The notes beneath the pieces are model-generated. The model made no database searches and was not told the DNA's origin. It was given only the letters and a program-made list of their open reading frames with translations. From NCBI RefSeq assembly GCF_024323335.1, contig NC_066581.1, forward strand, positions 446,673,816-446,737,815: DNA of 64,000 nucleotides. The letters run 5' to 3'. A program made the position numbers and the translations under genes. Positions 34,110-46,889 of the stretch are shown piece after piece. Numbering within the stretch: position 1 is the first letter of the stretch; every line of letters begins with the position of its first letter. Origin of the DNA: Lathyrus oleraceus (lineage: Eukaryota > Streptophyta > Magnoliopsida > Fabales > Fabaceae).

Positions 34110-34935
34110 GGCCTTCTACCCAGTAGCCGGTAGTTGTAAGTCTTATTTCTGTGGTTTTCTACCTAGTAGCCGGTAGATGTAATCCCCTCTTTGTTGGTTA
34201 TCTTTACCCAGTAACTGGTATTGGTATTCCTTTGTTTTTTAGTATACCACCCAGTAGCCGGTGATATATCTCTTGGATAACTGCTTTTATCAAGCAATTC
34301 ATCCCCGCAGAGTCATCTTTCATTTACCCTTGTCTGGTAATGATTGTTTCTCCTTCTGATTGGTCACTATTTTATACCCAGTAACCGGTATCCCAATGTC
34401 CTTTCTTTTCGGTTGATTTATCCTTCATTAACCCAGTAACCGGTTGTGGATAATCTTCCATGCGAGTATGTTATCTATGTTATGACGGTAATAGATAATA
34501 TATCCCATGCGCTCTTCAGTCGAAGTCTTTTTCTTCCCTAGTTGAGTAAGGTTCGTATTTCCTTGTGGAATCAAATTTCCATCATGTAAGTCGAGTTTGC
34601 TTTTTCAACCCTCCTTTCGTATGATGAGTGTTTTGGATATGTTCCCAATTCATGCCTGGTTGGTCACCTATTATATGCCCAGTAATCGGTATCCCTGGTG
34701 TCCCTTCCTTCTGCTCCCTATTATGACTTTTTGTCCCCTGTGGGTTCAAATTTTCCTGAGTTGAGATGTGCCTTTTAGGTCCTCCTCAGATGTTTTGGAA
34801 GATTGATATCTTTCACCCTTATATTGGTCTTAGATATTCTTTCTCCCTGAGCATGTTATTCTCTCACCCAGTAACCGGTGTTTTGATAACATGTCTCTCT
34901 TTGAGGTTATTACCTAATAACCGGTAATATCTCTT
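34110..34935 (+). repeat. Hairpin array ACC-CAGTAACC-GGT, Ogre B 3' region
   Basis: About ten dispersed copies of a motif with an 8-nt loop (CAGTAACC, CAGTAGCC or close) and a stem ending CC/GG. Outer stem pairs vary together: CTACC/GGTAG (34116-34133 and 34159-34176), ATACC/GGTAT (about 34375), AACC/GGTT (about 34430), CACC/GGTG (about 34248 and 34866), TATTACC/GGTAATA (about 34908-34929), ATGCC/GGTAT with a G-T pair (about 34675). Spacing is irregular, 40-240 bp. Confidence 0.8.
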
Positions 34936-35385
34936 TGTTTTTTCCTCAGCTGGGTCCTTTGTGGACGTCTCCGCCTGAGTCCGGATTTTTATCCGATGTA
35001 TCCTTTGTGGATAGTTTTGCTGTATTGGCACATTCCTCAATACATGCATCTTTGCGTCAGCTCGAGTCTTTCCACCGATTTATTTTCGTGGAAGCCCTTC
35101 GTGTCTCCCAGCAAGTTTTCAAGTCGTGATCTGCTCACGCATTTTTACTTTCCCCCTAGAGTCCCTGTCTCACTAGTGAGTGTGTTACTCCTATGGATCT
35201 TCAGCATCTTCTGATTTCTTTTCCTTCATGGCAATTATTCACCATGAATATTTTATTTTGCATACATACATTTGCATCATGAGGTCTCTTAGGGACAAAA
35301 ATCCATCTCTTTGTTATTATTTAAGCCTATTCTACCTCGTCGAGACGAATATTTTAACCTTCGTAGCTTCGGCTAAAATGACCTT
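34936..35385 (+). other. 3' region of Ogre B, last part
   Basis: Noncoding stretch up to the purine-rich tract; similar sequence precedes the 3' LTR of I (63480-63810). No gene seen. Confidence 0.5.
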
Positions 35386-35398
35386 AAATAGGGGCATC
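35386..35398 (+). other. Purine-rich tract of Ogre B
   Basis: AAATAGGGGCATC directly before the 3' LTR; I has AAATAGGAGAAGC in the same place. Confidence 0.65.
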
Positions 35399-36900
35399 TA
35401 TAAGACCCTAATTTTGACCCTAAGATCCCTCATGGTATCATATCATTGCTCATTGCATTGCCTCAAGGATCATAGCATGTTTGGCTCCTTAACCCTAGGG
35501 TGGGACTTATGTGAGTGTTTTGAGACCACCAAGCATGTTTGTATTATATATTATTGCTTTTCTTACCAACCAAAAGCACAAAAATATGTCACTTACTCTT
35601 TTGGTTTTGAAGCTCAAGTGATCATGTGCTCCCTTGCTCCTAGGAGGCTCCCAAGCTCAATGAAGTGGCTAGATGAAGATGAGAATAAGCATGACAATGG
35701 TCCATAAAGTTCCTAATCATCATATATGTCTCTCAAGTATCTCAATTTGCCAATTTGATCAAAATAACCCAAAGGGCTTGAGGATTGTTTCCCAAGGAAA
35801 CCCTAATTCAATTGTGCCTTGCCCATGAAGCAACCGCAACCTATGATCAAATTTAATCAAGGCAAGTTCATGGATTCATTATCTTATGAATTTATGAGCC
35901 TATGTGAAGCCCCTCAATCATTTATTCATCAAGATTGGAAGTTTGGCCTTGAAAAGTTGACCAGTCAAGTCATCTGACCACATTGAGGTCCACTAAGATA
36001 CAACTTTTAATGTGTTTGTAAATGAAGATGACCCCAAGAGAAACAATGTTCTTAAGAACCATACGAACAACTTTCATGTTCATCAAAAATCCATTTGAAA
36101 TTTGGAAGGTCACCATTCATTTCAAAACATTATAGGTCATTTTGACTGAAACCCTAATTTTGTGTCGACTTCCCAAGGACCTAACTTCCTTAATTTTTAT
36201 GATTATGAGGTGAGACCAAATGCATTATAAAGTTTAATATGTCTAGTTCAAATGTTATGTTGGACAAAATTTCATAATCCCAAAATAAATACATGTGATA
36301 ATACAAAATATTATAGGTGACTTTTGACCTAAGTCATTGAATTTGAAAAATGCCCAACTTCAAGTGCCCATAACTTTCTCATGAAAAATTCAAATGCAAA
36401 ATTTAAGTCTAAATTGATCATCTTGAAACGATCTACAACTTTGATGTTGGAGGTTTTTCCATTTGAGGCTTGCATCATTGAAACAGAAGGGCTTGAAGAT
36501 GCTTGATTTTGGTGAATATTTCAAAGAGGAACTTAAACATGTTTTGTGCCCAAACTTTCACAGCCAGTTTTCATTAATTTCCAAACTCCAAATAAATTTT
36601 TGCCCAACATGACTTTTGTTCCTTATTTCAAGAGCTTTCCAACCATTACTCACATTACTTTTTTGGACTTTCCATGTGTGAGTTTCGAAGAGCTTTCCAT
36701 TTAGGTTCATTTTTGCATTTCACATTAAAACTTGATGTGCAAGCTTGTGCAATCCATTGTGCACGTCCAATTCATTTCCAGGTGGTGTCAGCAAGGATTT
36801 TCACCCATCATTGGGCCTTACATGCGCCTGTACAGGCCCATGCAAGAGGAATTCAAATTCCATGCACACAAGGGAACCATGCTTGCCAATCCATTTCAAC

Positions 36901-36908
36901 TATAAATA
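36901..36908 (+). promoter_or_regulatory. Putative TATA box, B 3' LTR
   Basis: TATAAATA, same context as 4728 in the 5' LTR. Could drive readout into flanking copia sequence. Confidence 0.45.
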
Positions 36909-39574
36909 AGTGTGCATTCTCATTCAATTGGTAACCAAGTGGAGATCTGAATTGGTGCTGAATTAAAATCCAAACCCTCACTAAAGAAATTTTCAGTTTT
37001 CTATTTCTCTTTTAAGCTTGAATTTCAACATCATTAGTTGATCTTCAAAGCTCAATTCATTAACCTAGCATTACCATCACACTTCCAGGGCAAAAGTAGA
37101 TCAAGAGCTTGGAGAATTCATGCTGTTTGAAGCTTCATTTTAGAGGTAGAACATCAAACTTTCTTGATCTAGATCTTGCAATATAATGTGAATCTCTTTG
37201 GTTTGTGTGGTTTTCTGAAGTCCTCATGCTTGAGGCAGGCCAGTGGTGGTCTTAATTTTGCAAATCGTGCCATTTCAGTTCGTGCACCATGATCTTCAAG
37301 CTCATGTTTCTCTCTAAATAGGAACTGTGAAGATGATCCATGGTTACAAGGGTGATGTACATCACCTCAGCTTCATTTTGATGCCTTCATTTTTCATTTT
37401 CATTGCAATTTGTTTTCCTACGCGTGGTGGCCGGAAATGGTTAGATCGCCGGAGAAGATGGTGGTTTCCATCACCATCCTCACTTGTTTGCTTCAGAGCC
37501 ATTGGATCATGCATAAACGTATCATGTATATGCGCGCTTGACTCAAGTGTATCATGTATCTGCGACTTAGAGCCATGTGATCATTGCCACGTCATTTGAT
37601 TTAACATTTATTTGAGATTTTAATTCATATTGTGTTATTTTTCATTGTTTTTAATTGTTTTTAAATAGTTTCTGATTTCAAAAATTATTGAGAAAATTTA
37701 TCAAAGTTTGTTTGACCATGTTAGACCTATGAGAATTTAATTGGACTTGTTGAAGTTGATTTGAATTAAATTTGAGGTTTGACCATATTTTGTTTATTTT
37801 ATTTTACATTTATTTTCAATTCAAAAATACCAAAAAAATATGTTTGACTTGTTGACTTGTAATCTTCATTTCTCTTCTGTTTAGCATTGGTTGATGATGA
37901 CTTGGTTCACATTTGATCAATTGAGTTTGATACTTTATTTCTCTTTCCATTCATTTCATCTTCATCCTTTTCTTTTTAATTTGGTCAATGAGTTAATGTC
38001 TTATGGTTGGTCTTGGCAAATGAGAGGTTTAACCTTCTTTGATCCAAACCAAACTCAACTTTATCCAAGATCAAGTTAGTTGTTTTGTGTCCAAGATAGG
38101 TTGCTTCTTGGTCAAGCAAAAAACCTAAAGTCCATACAAGGCCTTTCCCCTTTTGTTTTGGCATGGCAAGTTTTTGGAGCTTGGCTTACTAGTCATGATC
38201 TCTAACTTGTGTTTATTTGCCTATAGTTTTATTGACCGGCCTCAGATAGGTGTGACTACTACATTAGTCCACTTACGATTGCTTAACATAGCGCTACATT
38301 GTCTTATGACAAACTAATATAACCATACTAATTACTAACTTTAATTTGAGCATTTAATTTCTTGCCCTTTACTTTAATGCACTTTATTTCTTGCTCATTT
38401 ATTCATATTGCTTTTCATTTTGCTCACTTGAGCACATATTTTATGTTTATGCCATTTTCCTTTTGCTCGTTTGAGCTCATTATTGTATACAAATATATTG
38501 TTGTCTTGTGTTTGTTTTGTCTTTGTTTTGTGTGAACCCAATACAAAAAAGGAGAAAGGACTTAGAATTAGGACATACCCATACTAAAAGGAGTTCAAGA
38601 GGAACAAGGCCTCATGCCTTTAGAATGCTAAACTTGTTAAAGAGCAACTAGGCCTCATGCCTTTAGAATGCTAAATCTCAAAGTAACTTTAAAGGACCTC
38701 TCATCTAAACTCTTTCTTTGTCCATTCCCCTTATTGTATTGTGAACTTTTTGATGTTTGCTCTTATGTAATAGGGATTCCATCTTGAGATAATAAGGAGG
38801 ACCATTGTCATGAGTAGCCAAGTTAAGAGAGACAAGCCAGATGGAGATCCTAGGAGCTTGAATATATTTGTTTGATTGCTTGATTGTTTGCTAAGTCCAA
38901 AGGAAAAGACAATCTTGAGTCATCTCTATGACTTCAAGAAAAGGAACTCCAAGGGTTTTATATTTTCTCTCTTATCTTTGTATGCCTTAGGACTAGCCCA
39001 TCTCTTCTTCTCCCCACTCTAGCCCAAGCCAAAAATATTTTATTTCAAACTTTGACATTGTTTCAAATTAGAAACCTAGGCCTTATGCCTTTGATTTTTC
39101 AAACTCTTTTCATCAATACTCATTTGTGAATAAATCTTAATCCAACTTTGACTTCATTTTGTAAATAAGTGTAACTTGTAAATATAACTCACTTCAAGTT
39201 ATTTTTGTGGTTCCAATTTCCATCTTATTAAAACCTTTTCAAAAACATTAGTCATAGGTTTGAGTTATCATATTGGTTGATGTAAATCTCACCTCACCCT
39301 TAGTGATTGGATTATAAGTCTTCCATACTTATTATAGGGTTAACCCCTCACTAGTATGTTGAAGCCCTCCTCACATGGTGGATTGTTAGTTTAGGTTGAG
39401 TTTTCTCCCTTTGATAACAAAAGACCTTAAGGCTTTTGATCAAACCAACTCACCAATCTTTGTGATTTTTTACCCCAAACTACGAGGTTTTGATCCTACC
39501 TTTGTGATGGTACGTAGGCAATGGGTTCATCCATTCAAACAACAAAATTGTAAATATAATATATTCTTCTCTCA

Positions 39575-39588
39575 CCCCCCCCCCCCCC
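39575..39588. repeat. C14 homopolymer
   Basis: Fourteen C in a row; the 5' LTR of B has five at this point (about 7776). Confidence 0.9.
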
Positions 39589-39882
39589 AATCTTTTGCAC
39601 ATACTTTCACAAATACCAACCTACAACACATATTTGCAAAAAGGGTTCCCTTAAAATACTAAGGATGTTCTGGGTGCGTAAAACCTTCCCATTTCATAAC
39701 CAACCCCCTTACCCCGATCTCTGACATTTTTATTAGTTTTTGATTTGATAAAACTTCTTACTTGGCTTTTGTTCGCTTTTTTAGCCTTTCCTTTGGACAA
39801 ATAAAAGTGTGGCGGCGACTCGAATTGTACGTTTACTTTTGGTTTAGTCAATAAACCTAAAGGTAACGAAAACCCCTCTACA

Positions 39883-39997
39883 GGATGTGTATCACATTTT
39901 CTCCCATTGTCATTAACAAGTTTCTAGGAAGAGGTATAGAAGGTGCATGTGAACTGAAAGCTACAGACAATGAGGTCTGAGGGAAATTACAGCAAGG
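39883..39997 (+). pseudogene. Copia copy E envelope-like ORF, left fragment
   Basis: Matches 52866-52980 of copy G almost base for base (CITFSPTVINKFLGRGIEG region). It is cut on the left by element B and on the right by solo LTR F. One base is missing in GGTCTGAGGG against GGTCTGTAGGG in G, giving a frameshift and a TGA. Confidence 0.88.
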
Positions 39998-42900
39998 TGT
40001 AGCGGGGTTTTCGTTACCTTTAGGTTTATTGACTAAACCAAAAGTCAACATACAATTTGAGTCGCCACCGCACTTTTATTTGTCCAAAGGAAAGGCTAAA
40101 AAGCGAACAAAAGCCAAGTAAGAAGTTTTTCAAATCAAAAACTAATAAAAATGTCAGAGATCTAGGTAAGGGGGTTGGTTATGAAATGGGAAGGTTTTAC
40201 GCACCCAAAACATCCTTAGTACTCTAAGGGAACCCTTTTTGAAAACATGTGTTGTAGGTTGGTATTTGTGAAAAGATTTGTACAAAAGATTGAAGGGATG
40301 AGAAGAGAATAAATTATATTTACAAATTTTGTTATTTGAATGGATGAACCCATTGCCTACTTACCATCACAAAGGAGGATCAAAACCTCGTAGTTCGGGA
40401 TAAAAATCTCAAAGATTGGTGAATTGATTTTAATCAAAAGCCTTAAGGTCTTTTGTTATCAAAGGGAGAAAACTAAACCTATACCAACAATCCACCATGT
40501 GAGGAAGGCTTCAACATGCTAGTGAGGGGTTAACCCTATAATAAGCATGGAAGGCTTATAATCCAACACTAATGATGAGGTGAGATTTACATCAACCACT
40601 ATGATAACTCAAACCTATGACTAATGTTTTTGAAAGGGTTTTAACAAGTGTCAATTGGAACTAGAAAAACAACTTGAAATGGATTATATTTACAAGTTAG
40701 ATTTATTTACAAAAATTAGGTCAAAGTTGAATTAAGATTATTTACAATGAGTATTTATGAAAAGAGTTTTGAAAAGTCAAAAAGCTTAAGGCCTAGGTTT
40801 CTAATTTGAAATAAAGTCAAATTTTTGAAAATGGTTTTTTGGCTTTGTTAGAGAGGGGAGAAGAAGAGAAGGGCTATTCCTAAAACATACAAAGATAAGA
40901 GGGGAGAGAAAAACCCTTGGAGTTCCTTTTCTTGGAGTCATAGAGATTACTCAAGATGCTCCTTTCCTTTGGACTTAGCACATAAAAAAAGCAATCAATA
41001 AATTGAATTCAAGCTCCTAGGATCTCCATTTGGCTTGGCTTTTAACTTAGCTACTCATGACAATGGTCCTCTTTTCACAATCTCAAGGTGGGATCCCTAT
41101 CACACAAAAGCACACATCAAAAAGCTCATAACAAAATAAAGGGAATGGACAAAGAATAAGTTTGGAGGAGATGTCCTTTGTGATCAACTTTGAATTTTAG
41201 CATTCTAAAGGCATGAGGCCTAGTTGCTCTTCAACAAATTTTTCATTCTAAAGGCATGAGGCCTAGTTGCTCTTGAACTCCTTTAAGCATGGGTAAATCC
41301 TAATTCTAAGTCCTTTCTCCTTTTTTAATTTGGTTCACATAAAAACAAACACAAACAAAACAAGATAGCAATATATTTATGTACAATAATGGGCTCAAAT
41401 GAGTAAAATAAAAATAAACATAAAATATGTGCTCAAGTGAGCAAAGATGAAAATCAAGATGAATAATGAGCAAGAAATAAATGACATTAAAAGTAAATGG
41501 CAAGAATTTAAAAGCTCAAATTAAAGTTAGTGGTTAGTAAGGTTATGTTAGCTTGTCATAAGACAATGCAGCGCTATGTTAAGCAATCGTAAGTGGACTA
41601 ATGTAGTAGTCACACCTATCTGAGGCCGGTCAATAAGAATATAGGCAAAGAACACAAGTTAGAGATCATGACTAGGAAGCCAAGCTCCATAAACTTGTCA
41701 TGCCAAACAAAAGGGGAAGGGCCTTGTATTGACTTTTGGTTATTTGCTTGACCAAGAAGCAACCTATCTTGGACACAAAACAACTCACTTGATCATGGAT
41801 CAAGTTGAGTTTGGTTTGGATCAAAGAAGGTTAAGCTTCTCATTTGTCAAGACCAACCTTAGGACTTTAACCCATTGGCCATTGATGGAAAGAAAGGGAT
41901 GAAGATGAAAGGGAGAGGAAAAGAAGACAACAACCAATTCCAATTGGTCAAATATGAAACAAATCAACATTAATCAACACCAAAAAGAAGAGAAATGAAG
42001 ATAACAAGTCAAGAAGTCAATGATATTTTTTTGGTATTTTTTGCATTAAAATAAAATACAAATAAAAAATAAACAAACCAAAAGGAACATCAAATTCAAT
42101 TCAAAGCCACTTCAAAAAGTCCAATTAAATTCTCATTGGTTCAACGTAATCAAACAAGCTTTGACTAATTTTCTCACAAATTTTTGAAATCAGAAAGTAA
42201 TTAAAATCAATTAAAAACAACAAAAAATAGCATAATATGGATTAAAATCTCAAATAATCTCAAAACAAACAAGAAATTATGGAGACTATTTTTCATTGAC
42301 TTATCATGATCCATAGATGTTGTGAAAATATTTTTGGATTTTTTAAAAGTCAGAAAGTATTTTAAAATGAATTAAAACCATTAAAAATGAAATAATCCAT
42401 GAAAAATATCAAATGAAGTCAAAAAAATAATTAAAAATCTTAATATGAAACTAGATTTTTCAAGAAAATTTTTGGAGTTGGTTTCATATTTTTATGACTT
42501 CAAATGAATTTTTAACAAATTTTTGAAAATGAAATGAATTAACTGAAAATAAAATGAAAAATGAAATAAGCTAAAAAGCCAGAGCCACCAGATCCACATT
42601 CATTAATTCATGGCATTTGGCACAGTTCAGATCTGATGGCGCACGATACATCCAAGTCACACGCGCCACATCATGAATTAAAATAAGTAAATAACACGGA
42701 CGCACGAGATTAGATACTGAAAACAAGATCCAAAGGCCAGAAGCATGCACACGTGGTGGTGGTGGTGGAAACCACCATCTTCTCCGGCCAAACAACAAAT
42801 TCCGGCCACCAGTTGCAGAAAAATAAAACTTAATGAAAATTAAAAACAAGGTCATGAAAATGAAGCTCGTTGATGGAGATCATCACTGTACCAATGGATT

Positions 42901-44627
42901 TCTCTCACTCTTCCTATATTGAGAGAAATGTGAAGGAGAAAATCATGGTGTCCACTCGGATTGCTCATGAAATGAAGAATTAAAAGCATCAACAACTTGC
43001 CTCAAGTTTGAGGACTTCTGAAAACCACAGAAACACAAGAATGCTACATTGAATTAAGAGTTCTAGATCCAAAAAGTTTGAGATTATACCTCTGAATTGA
43101 TGAACTTCTGGCCACGAATTCTCCAAGAGCGTTGCTCCTCTTTGATCTATGAATGTAATGGAAGTGATAGGCTAAGGAATTTGGCTTTAAAACTCAGTTA
43201 ATGATGCTGAATTTCAGGCTCGAAAAATTAAAGAAAAGTGAGTAATTCCTTTAGTGATGGCCATGAAAATAACATGAAATATCCAAAACGCACCTAAATG
43301 AAAATAAATTCAAAACTCACAAATGGTGAATCCAAAAGACTAATGTGAGTAATGGTTGGAAATCCATTGAAATAAGGAACAAAAGTCATGTTGGGAAAAA
43401 AATCATTTGGCATGTGAAAATTGATGAAAACTGGCTGGGAAAATCCAAGTACAAAACATGTTCAAATCATTTTGAAAAATTTCACCAAAAGCAAGCTTAA
43501 TCAAACCCCTCTATTTTCATGATGCAAGCTTCAAATGAAAATATTTCCAATTTAAAAGTTTTATATCTTTCCAAGATGGTCAATATAGACTCAAAGTTTG
43601 CATCATTTGGATTTTCTATGACAAAGTTATGGGCATTTGAAGTTGGGTACTTTTTCAAATTCAATGAATTAGGTCCAAGATGACCTATAATGTTTTGTAT
43701 TATCACATGTATTTATTTTATGATTATGAAATTTTGCCCAACATAACATTAGAAGTAGACATATCAAGATTTCCAATTAATTTGGTCTCACCTAAAAATC
43801 ATAAAAATTAAGGAAGTTATGCCCTTGGTTTGTTGACCCAAAATTAGGGTTTCAGTCAAAATGACCTATAATGTTTTGAAATGAATGATGACCTTCCATG
43901 TTTCAAATGGATTTTGGATGAACATAAAAGTTGTTCATATGGTTCTTAGTAACAGTTTTTCTTTAAGGGTCATATTCATTTGAAAAAGACATCAAACATT
44001 ATATCTCATTAATCCTCAGCTTAGTCAGATGATCTTGACTGGTCACCTTTTCAAAGGCAAACTCCCAATCTTGATGAATAAATGATTGAGGGGCCTCAAA
44101 TAGGCTCATATATGCATAAAATGATAAATGAAAGAAATTACCTTGATTAAATTTGATCATAGGTTGAGATTGCTTCATGGGCAAGGCATAGTCAAAGCAT
44201 AGTGAAATTAGGGTTTCCTTGGGAAATAATCTTCAAGCCCTTTGGGTTATCTTGATCAAATTGGACAATTGAGATACTTGGGAGACATATATGATGATTA
44301 GGAGCTTTGTGGACCATTTTCATTCTTTTTCTCATCTTCATCTAGCCATTTCTTTGGGCTCAGGAGCCTTCTAGGAGCATTGTGGAGCACATGATCACTT
44401 GAGCTTCAAAACAAAAAAAGTTAGTGACATATTTTTGTGCTTTTGGTTAGCAATCAAATAAGAAGAGCAATAATATACAATATAAGCATGCTTGGTGGTC
44501 TCAAAACACTAAAACAAGTCCCAACCCTAGGGTTAAGGAGCTAAACATGCTATGATCCTTGAGGCAATGCACTTGTGCAATAACATGATGCCATGAGGGG
44601 TCTTAGGGTCAAAATTAGGGTCTTACA
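39998..44627 (-). mobile_element. Solo Ogre LTR F (family 2), 4.6 kb
   Basis: Bounded by TGTAGCGG (39998) and GTCTTACA (44627) and flanked by perfect CAAGG duplications (39993-39997 and 44628-44632). The host sequence resumes exactly after the second copy. It aligns inverted to the B LTRs, with no internal region: the product of recombination between two LTRs of one element. Against B it lacks roughly 250 bp including the TATAAATA segment (near 43290). No coding content. Confidence 0.94.
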
Positions 44628-44632
44628 CAAGG

Positions 44633-45295
44633 CAGGTGAAGGAGTGGCCTAGTAAAAAGCATCTTTCTGCTGGGAAGCTGACTGTTAAGTATGCCATATT
44701 GCATAAAATAGGATCTGCAAATTGGGTGTCTACCAACCATATTTCCACAATTTCAAATACCCTGGTAAGATTCATCTTTGTTGATGGAACTAAGCTGAAA
44801 TTCGATTATGGTAGATTTATGTTTGAAAAAATTGTCAAGCATGCTTCTACTAATGCAGTAAAGCTGCCTATAGCCTTTCCCTTAATGATTTGTGGGATTA
44901 TCCTAAGTCAACACCCTAGGATTCTGAGTACCAATGACCTACGAAGTAGAAGAAAAACTGCTCTATCAGTACACTATAAATTGTTTGAAGGGAGTCATGT
45001 CGAGTACATTGCCATGACATCTGTTGTGAAAAATCCAGCCTCAAAAGGTGGACTTATTGTTGAGCTGAAGGAAATGTGTAAAGAGTTGGGTGTAGGAATA
45101 AGGGTAGCAACAACTAGGAAAGAATCGTTAGAAGCCCTGATTGCAAGCTTGGAGCAAGCTGAAGGTGAGAATATTGAACAGGCTAAGGAAGTTGAAGCCC
45201 AAACTTCTAGTGAGAGGTCTACAACTAAAGATGAGACAAGTGGCAATTCTGTTTCTGATGTTGATGAAGCTGCAAGATCAAGCTCCTCTGATTAG
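44633..45295 (+). pseudogene. Copia copy E envelope-like ORF, right fragment
   Basis: Open frame of about 220 codons continuing the left fragment after F (QVKEWPSKKHLSAGKL...). It ends EAARSSSSD stop, which is the family end; copy G has a frameshift just before. Function unknown: SIRE/Maximus elements carry this post-pol ORF, called envelope-like by position and some predicted features, without proven membrane role. I see no transmembrane segment in this part. The C-terminal third is acidic and glutamate-rich. Confidence 0.85.
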
Positions 45296-45849
45296 ATCTT
45301 TTGAAGTTGGCCCCCATTCTTCTAATGATGTTTTTTTGCTGTGGTGGATGTTCTGGTTTTTGGCAGCTATGTTCTGCTGTTTTGATGTTTATTTTTCTGG
45401 ATTTTCTGGTTTGTTGGATTTTTTCTAGCTTGTTTAAAGCTGTGTATGTACTTGGATCTATAACACTTAACCTTTGACATTCTGATTGTTTGACTGAATA
45501 AACATTTATTTTGTCTCTTTGGTCTCTTTTGGCTAAAAATGGGGAGAAGTATTCTGATGTTACAGATGATGTTGGAGGTGATGTTAAATGGGGAATTGTT
45601 TTGTATGTTACAGATGATGTTAGATGGGGAAGTGTTCTGTGTGTGAAAACCAGACTGGTGCTAACTGAAGGGGGAGGTGGTGTGTTCTGAGCACAAGCGC
45701 ATTTGTGGTTACTATGTGTTTACTAGATACTATTTTTGCTAGTAATGTGTGTATGTTTACTTTTGCTGCTGAACTGATATTGTGATTATTTTCTTGTGAA
45801 ACGTATGGTCTGATGTATGTTTTAGCCAAAATTTGCCAAAGGGGGAGTT
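45296..45849 (+). other. 3' untranslated region and polypurine tract of copia E
   Basis: Noncoding, with short direct repeats (GTTACAGATGATGTT twice, about 45563 and 45607). AAAGGGGGAG at 45838-45847, then TT, precedes the LTR start: the usual copia polypurine tract. Confidence 0.8.
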
Positions 45850-46797
45850 TGTTGGTTCTATGTGTTGGCATCAATTTTGGTAAAACCTAGAGTTATCACA
45901 AGTTGTCACGAGTGTTGTCTTGACATGTGATATCAATTTCTTGCAGGATGTTTAAATATACTTATGCAGGATTTAGCTGAGATGTCATACCCGATTTTAA
46001 GACTTGTGTATACTGAACATTCAGTCTGAATGTTATGTATCTTAAGATTGCGTTTTTCATGCAAATCTGTGTGTGATTGATGTGGAGATTAATTGCGCCA
46101 TTAAATGAGTAATTTTATTTAAAACCAGATTGATTTATTTTCCAATAAGATCAGTTGTCGTGAGTAAGAAGATACGCAAGGAAAATAGATTTAGGGTTTT
46201 ATGATGTCCAGGCCCATTCAAAAGCTTCTATTTAAAGGCCATGTAAAACCTGGTTTTAATATACAAGAAATGAATGAAATAGTGAGAGAGAATAAGGGTT
46301 TTAGTCTTGTGTGAGCTTGTGTATTATGAGCCATTCATTCATCCTATTGATGATTGAATTGGATTGACTTTTGAGTTGTAATTTGTCCACTCTAAGCTTT
46401 GAAGCATGAGTGTGTGTTTACTTGGTTGAAGCTTTTAAGCAAGATCAAGTATGTGTTCTTGAAGAGTGTCTTCTTTCTTTGTAATATTTGTTTTTATATC
46501 ACTGCTGTGATTGAGGGGGAGTGAGTAGGGACTCATATCTAAGAGTTCTTAGATAGAAGTCACATGGGTAGAGATTAGGTGAAAAGACTGTAACTTGAAG
46601 TTGTTTACTGAGAGTCTTCGAACTAAATCTGTTTAGTGGATTTCCTTTCTGGCTTGGTAGCCCCTAGACGTAGGTGAGTTTGCCCCGAACTGGGTTAACA
46701 ATTGCTTGTGTTACTTGCTCTATTATTTCTTTGTCTTTTATCCTGTTTATATTTTAGTTGTTGTTCAGATATTAGTGTCGTGACATTACCTTCGACA
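45850..46797 (+). repeat. SIRE/Maximus LTR shared by copies E and G
   Basis: 948 bp, TGTTGGTTC to CCTTCGACA. It follows E's polypurine tract and precedes G's primer site, so it serves as 3' LTR of E and 5' LTR of G. About 14 differences per 150 bp from the LTR at 54221 in the stretch compared by eye. Confidence 0.9.
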
Positions 46798-46823
46798 TCT
46801 CATATCTGATACCAGAATTTAAA

Positions 46824-46840
46824 TTGGTATCAGAGTAGGC
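46824..46840 (+). other. Primer-binding site of copia G
   Basis: TTGGTATCAGAGTAGGC contains TGGTATCAGAG, complementary to the 3' end of initiator tRNA-Met, the usual copia primer. It lies 26 bp after the LTR end. Confidence 0.8.
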
Positions 46841-46889
46841 ATCCTGCCCTGCTTCTGGGTGAGATCTTGGGACGTTACTTTCTGGTACT

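Larger units (their letters stand above)
3398..39882 (+). mobile_element. Element B: non-autonomous + strand Ogre, interrupted by elements A and C
   Basis: B runs from its partial 5' LTR (3398-8072) through primer site, leader, ORF1 and gag to 11161, is interrupted by element A, resumes at 31605 and ends with its 3' LTR (35399-39882). Its internal region lacks protease, RT, both RNases H and most of integrase, because gag at the zinc knuckle joins directly to the integrase core near 31778. It was inserted into the envelope-like ORF of copia copy E; the expected right target copy is GGATG (39883-39887) and the left copy lies outside the window. One 140-bp LTR stretch compared by eye differs at 4 positions between 5' and 3' LTR. 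Confidence 0.9.
35399..39882 (+). repeat. 3' LTR of Ogre B
   Basis: 4,484 bp, starting TATAAGACCC (family start TGTAAGACCC, so the terminal TG has become TA) and ending ACCCCTCTACA at 39882. Complete relative to the 5' LTR except for a deletion of about 335 bp near 37592. TATA-like box at 36901 and a run of 14 C at 39575-39588. Confidence 0.93.

Noticed and set aside
33591..35707. Scattered small frames in the 3' region and LTR start of B
   Set aside because: They overlap hairpin arrays and LTR sequence and have no homologue in the equivalent part of I.
39883..45295. A host gene with a 4.6 kb intron
   Set aside because: The gap is a solo LTR with CAAGG duplications, and the coding parts are the copia envelope-like ORF.
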